From JAPOKJ01 sp043767985 (lineage in GTDB: Bacteria > Pseudomonadota > Gammaproteobacteria > Burkholderiales > Burkholderiaceae_E), in NCBI GenBank assembly GCA_043767985.1, contig JAYVKZ010000120.1, forward strand, positions 1 to 7,956: 7,956 nt of DNA, read 5' to 3'. The translations under genes and the position numbers were made by a program. Positions 6,477-7,956 of this stretch are shown here, piece after piece (position 1 is the stretch's first letter; every line of letters begins with the position of its first letter). The notes beneath the pieces are model-generated. The model was not told where the DNA came from, did not search any database, and worked only from the letters and a program-made list of their open reading frames with translations.

Positions 6477-7956
6477 TTCGCAAGTGACGCCTTGGACAAA
6501 CGCAACATGAAAGACCCTTCCAACATTTCACAGAGCTCGTCACCGGTACCTGCTGCTGAACCGCCGCAAACGAAAGATGAAACAGTCAATGGTGCAGCGG
6601 TGTCGCCCAATCCTGTGATTGAACAAGCCAAGCGAGATATCGATGCAGGTCTTGTCGACACCGACATGCGAGCGACGCCTGGTCTGGACGCGAAGCGGCG
6701 GGCCAAGCTTGTCCCTGGTCCGGCAGGGAAGGCGCCAAAAGTCGACACCGCTTGAATCTATTCGCCATTAATCGTCCCGCTCACAGACCAATTAAGGAAG
6801 CACTTATGAAAAACATCACCACGGCCGACTCTACTCAACTTTATGTAAAGGATTGGGGTAAAGGTCAGCCAGTCATTCTTATGTCCGGATGGCCTTTGTC
6901 GTCAGACAGTTGGGATGATATCGCCATGGAGATCGCCAGCGCTGGATTTCGCACAATAGCCTATGATCGCCGGGGATTTGGACGTTCGAGTCAGCCTTGG
7001 GGCGGTTACGACTACAACACGCTGGCTGATGATTTGGCCGAGGTCGTCAAGCAGACCGATGCAAAAGAAGCAGTGCTCGTGGGTTTTTCAATGGGCGGAG
7101 GCGAAGTGGCACGCTACATGTCGCGGCACCAGGGTAAATCTGTATCGAAAGCGGTACTGATTTCATCGGTGGTGCCATTCATGTTGAAAACTTCTGACAA
7201 CCCAGAGGGTACAGAGCAGGCCGTATTTGACGACATGGCCAAGAGTATCAAAGAGGATCGAGCGAAGTTTTTCACCGATTTCTTTAAAGATTTTTTTGGC
7301 ATTAGTTTGCCCTCCAAACCCGTTAGCGATGAGACGCTCATTTGGGCCTCCAATCAAGCGATGCAGGCAAGCCTGAAGGCAACACTAGAATGCGAAAAAT
7401 CGTTTTCGAGCACCGATTTTCGAAAAGACCTCGCTGCCTTTAAGGTGCCGACGCTAATCGTTCATGGAACCAGTGATAAAACTGTACCCATTAACGCCTC
7501 CGCGAGAGCAGCGGCCAAAGGTATAGAGAAATCTACGCTGATTGAATATGACGGAGCCGCTCACGGCTTGTTCGCAACCGAAAAGCTTCGACTGACCCAG
7601 GATATTTTGAATTTCTTGATGTAAAACGGTTTAAGCAGAGCAATACCTCGATGTTGTCCCGCCTACAACGAATGTTCGAAATCGAACAGACAGGTAGGTG
7701 CAATTGCGAGATCATTGTGAATAGCCATCATCGACCTACTTAACTTTAAAAGATGAGATGAACATGAAAAAGACCCCTCGAACACTACTAACCGTTTTTA
7801 TCGTCTCATTACTTGCCCTTACGGGCTGTGATTCGGCGACTAAAGCTTCACCATCCAAAGCACTTACTGCTCAACTTAACGGGAGTAGTGAGGTACCACC
7901 GGTCGCGACCTCTGCGTCTGGCGTACTCACCGCAAATTTAGTTCCCGAAAGTCGAC

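Overview
The window looks like a chromosomal stretch from a betaproteobacterium of the order Burkholderiales, most likely a Comamonadaceae-like organism. This is an inference from three things: the type of N-acyl amino acid synthase, ThiF and nitroreductase genes present; a DUF2177 membrane protein; and a Crp/Fnr regulator followed by PRC-barrel, hydrolase and CHRD genes. I see no rRNA, tRNA, CRISPR array or insertion sequence.

Left part (about 1-3062, minus strand). After a 203-bp leader with inverted repeats comes a tightly packed three-gene operon, transcribed right to left. It encodes a FeeM-like N-acyl amino acid synthase, then a ThiF/E1-like adenylating enzyme, then a two-lobed nitroreductase-family flavoprotein. 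The genes overlap (acyltransferase/ThiF by 26 nt, ThiF/nitroreductase by a GTGA junction), so they are probably translated together. The most attractive reading is a small metabolite pathway: acylate an amino acid from acyl-ACP, activate a carboxylate as an adenylate, then oxidise or reduce the product. ThiF plus nitroreductase is also the domain pair found fused in the Rv1355c/MoeY family. The chemistry is inferred, not shown.

Middle part (3063-4561, plus strand). A divergent promoter region with a 12-bp imperfect inverted repeat precedes a DUF2177 four-helix membrane protein. A 348-bp gap follows, holding two possible very small overlapping ORFs. Next is a conserved, uncharacterised membrane-anchored protein with a CxxC and a CPIKH motif.

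Right part (4577-7956). A Crp/Fnr regulator that has lost the FNR iron-sulphur cysteines lies on the minus strand. It is divergent from a plus-strand series: a duplicated PRC-barrel protein, an 82-residue disordered protein, an arylesterase/perhydrolase-type alpha/beta hydrolase and the start of a CHRD-domain lipoprotein. The divergent region holds several inverted repeats, including a possible 5' UTR switch at the PRC-barrel ribosome binding site. A 16-bp palindrome sits upstream of the CHRD gene and shares a 10-mer with the divergent region. Together this looks like a regulator with its stress or envelope-related regulon, but the inducing signal cannot be read from the sequence.
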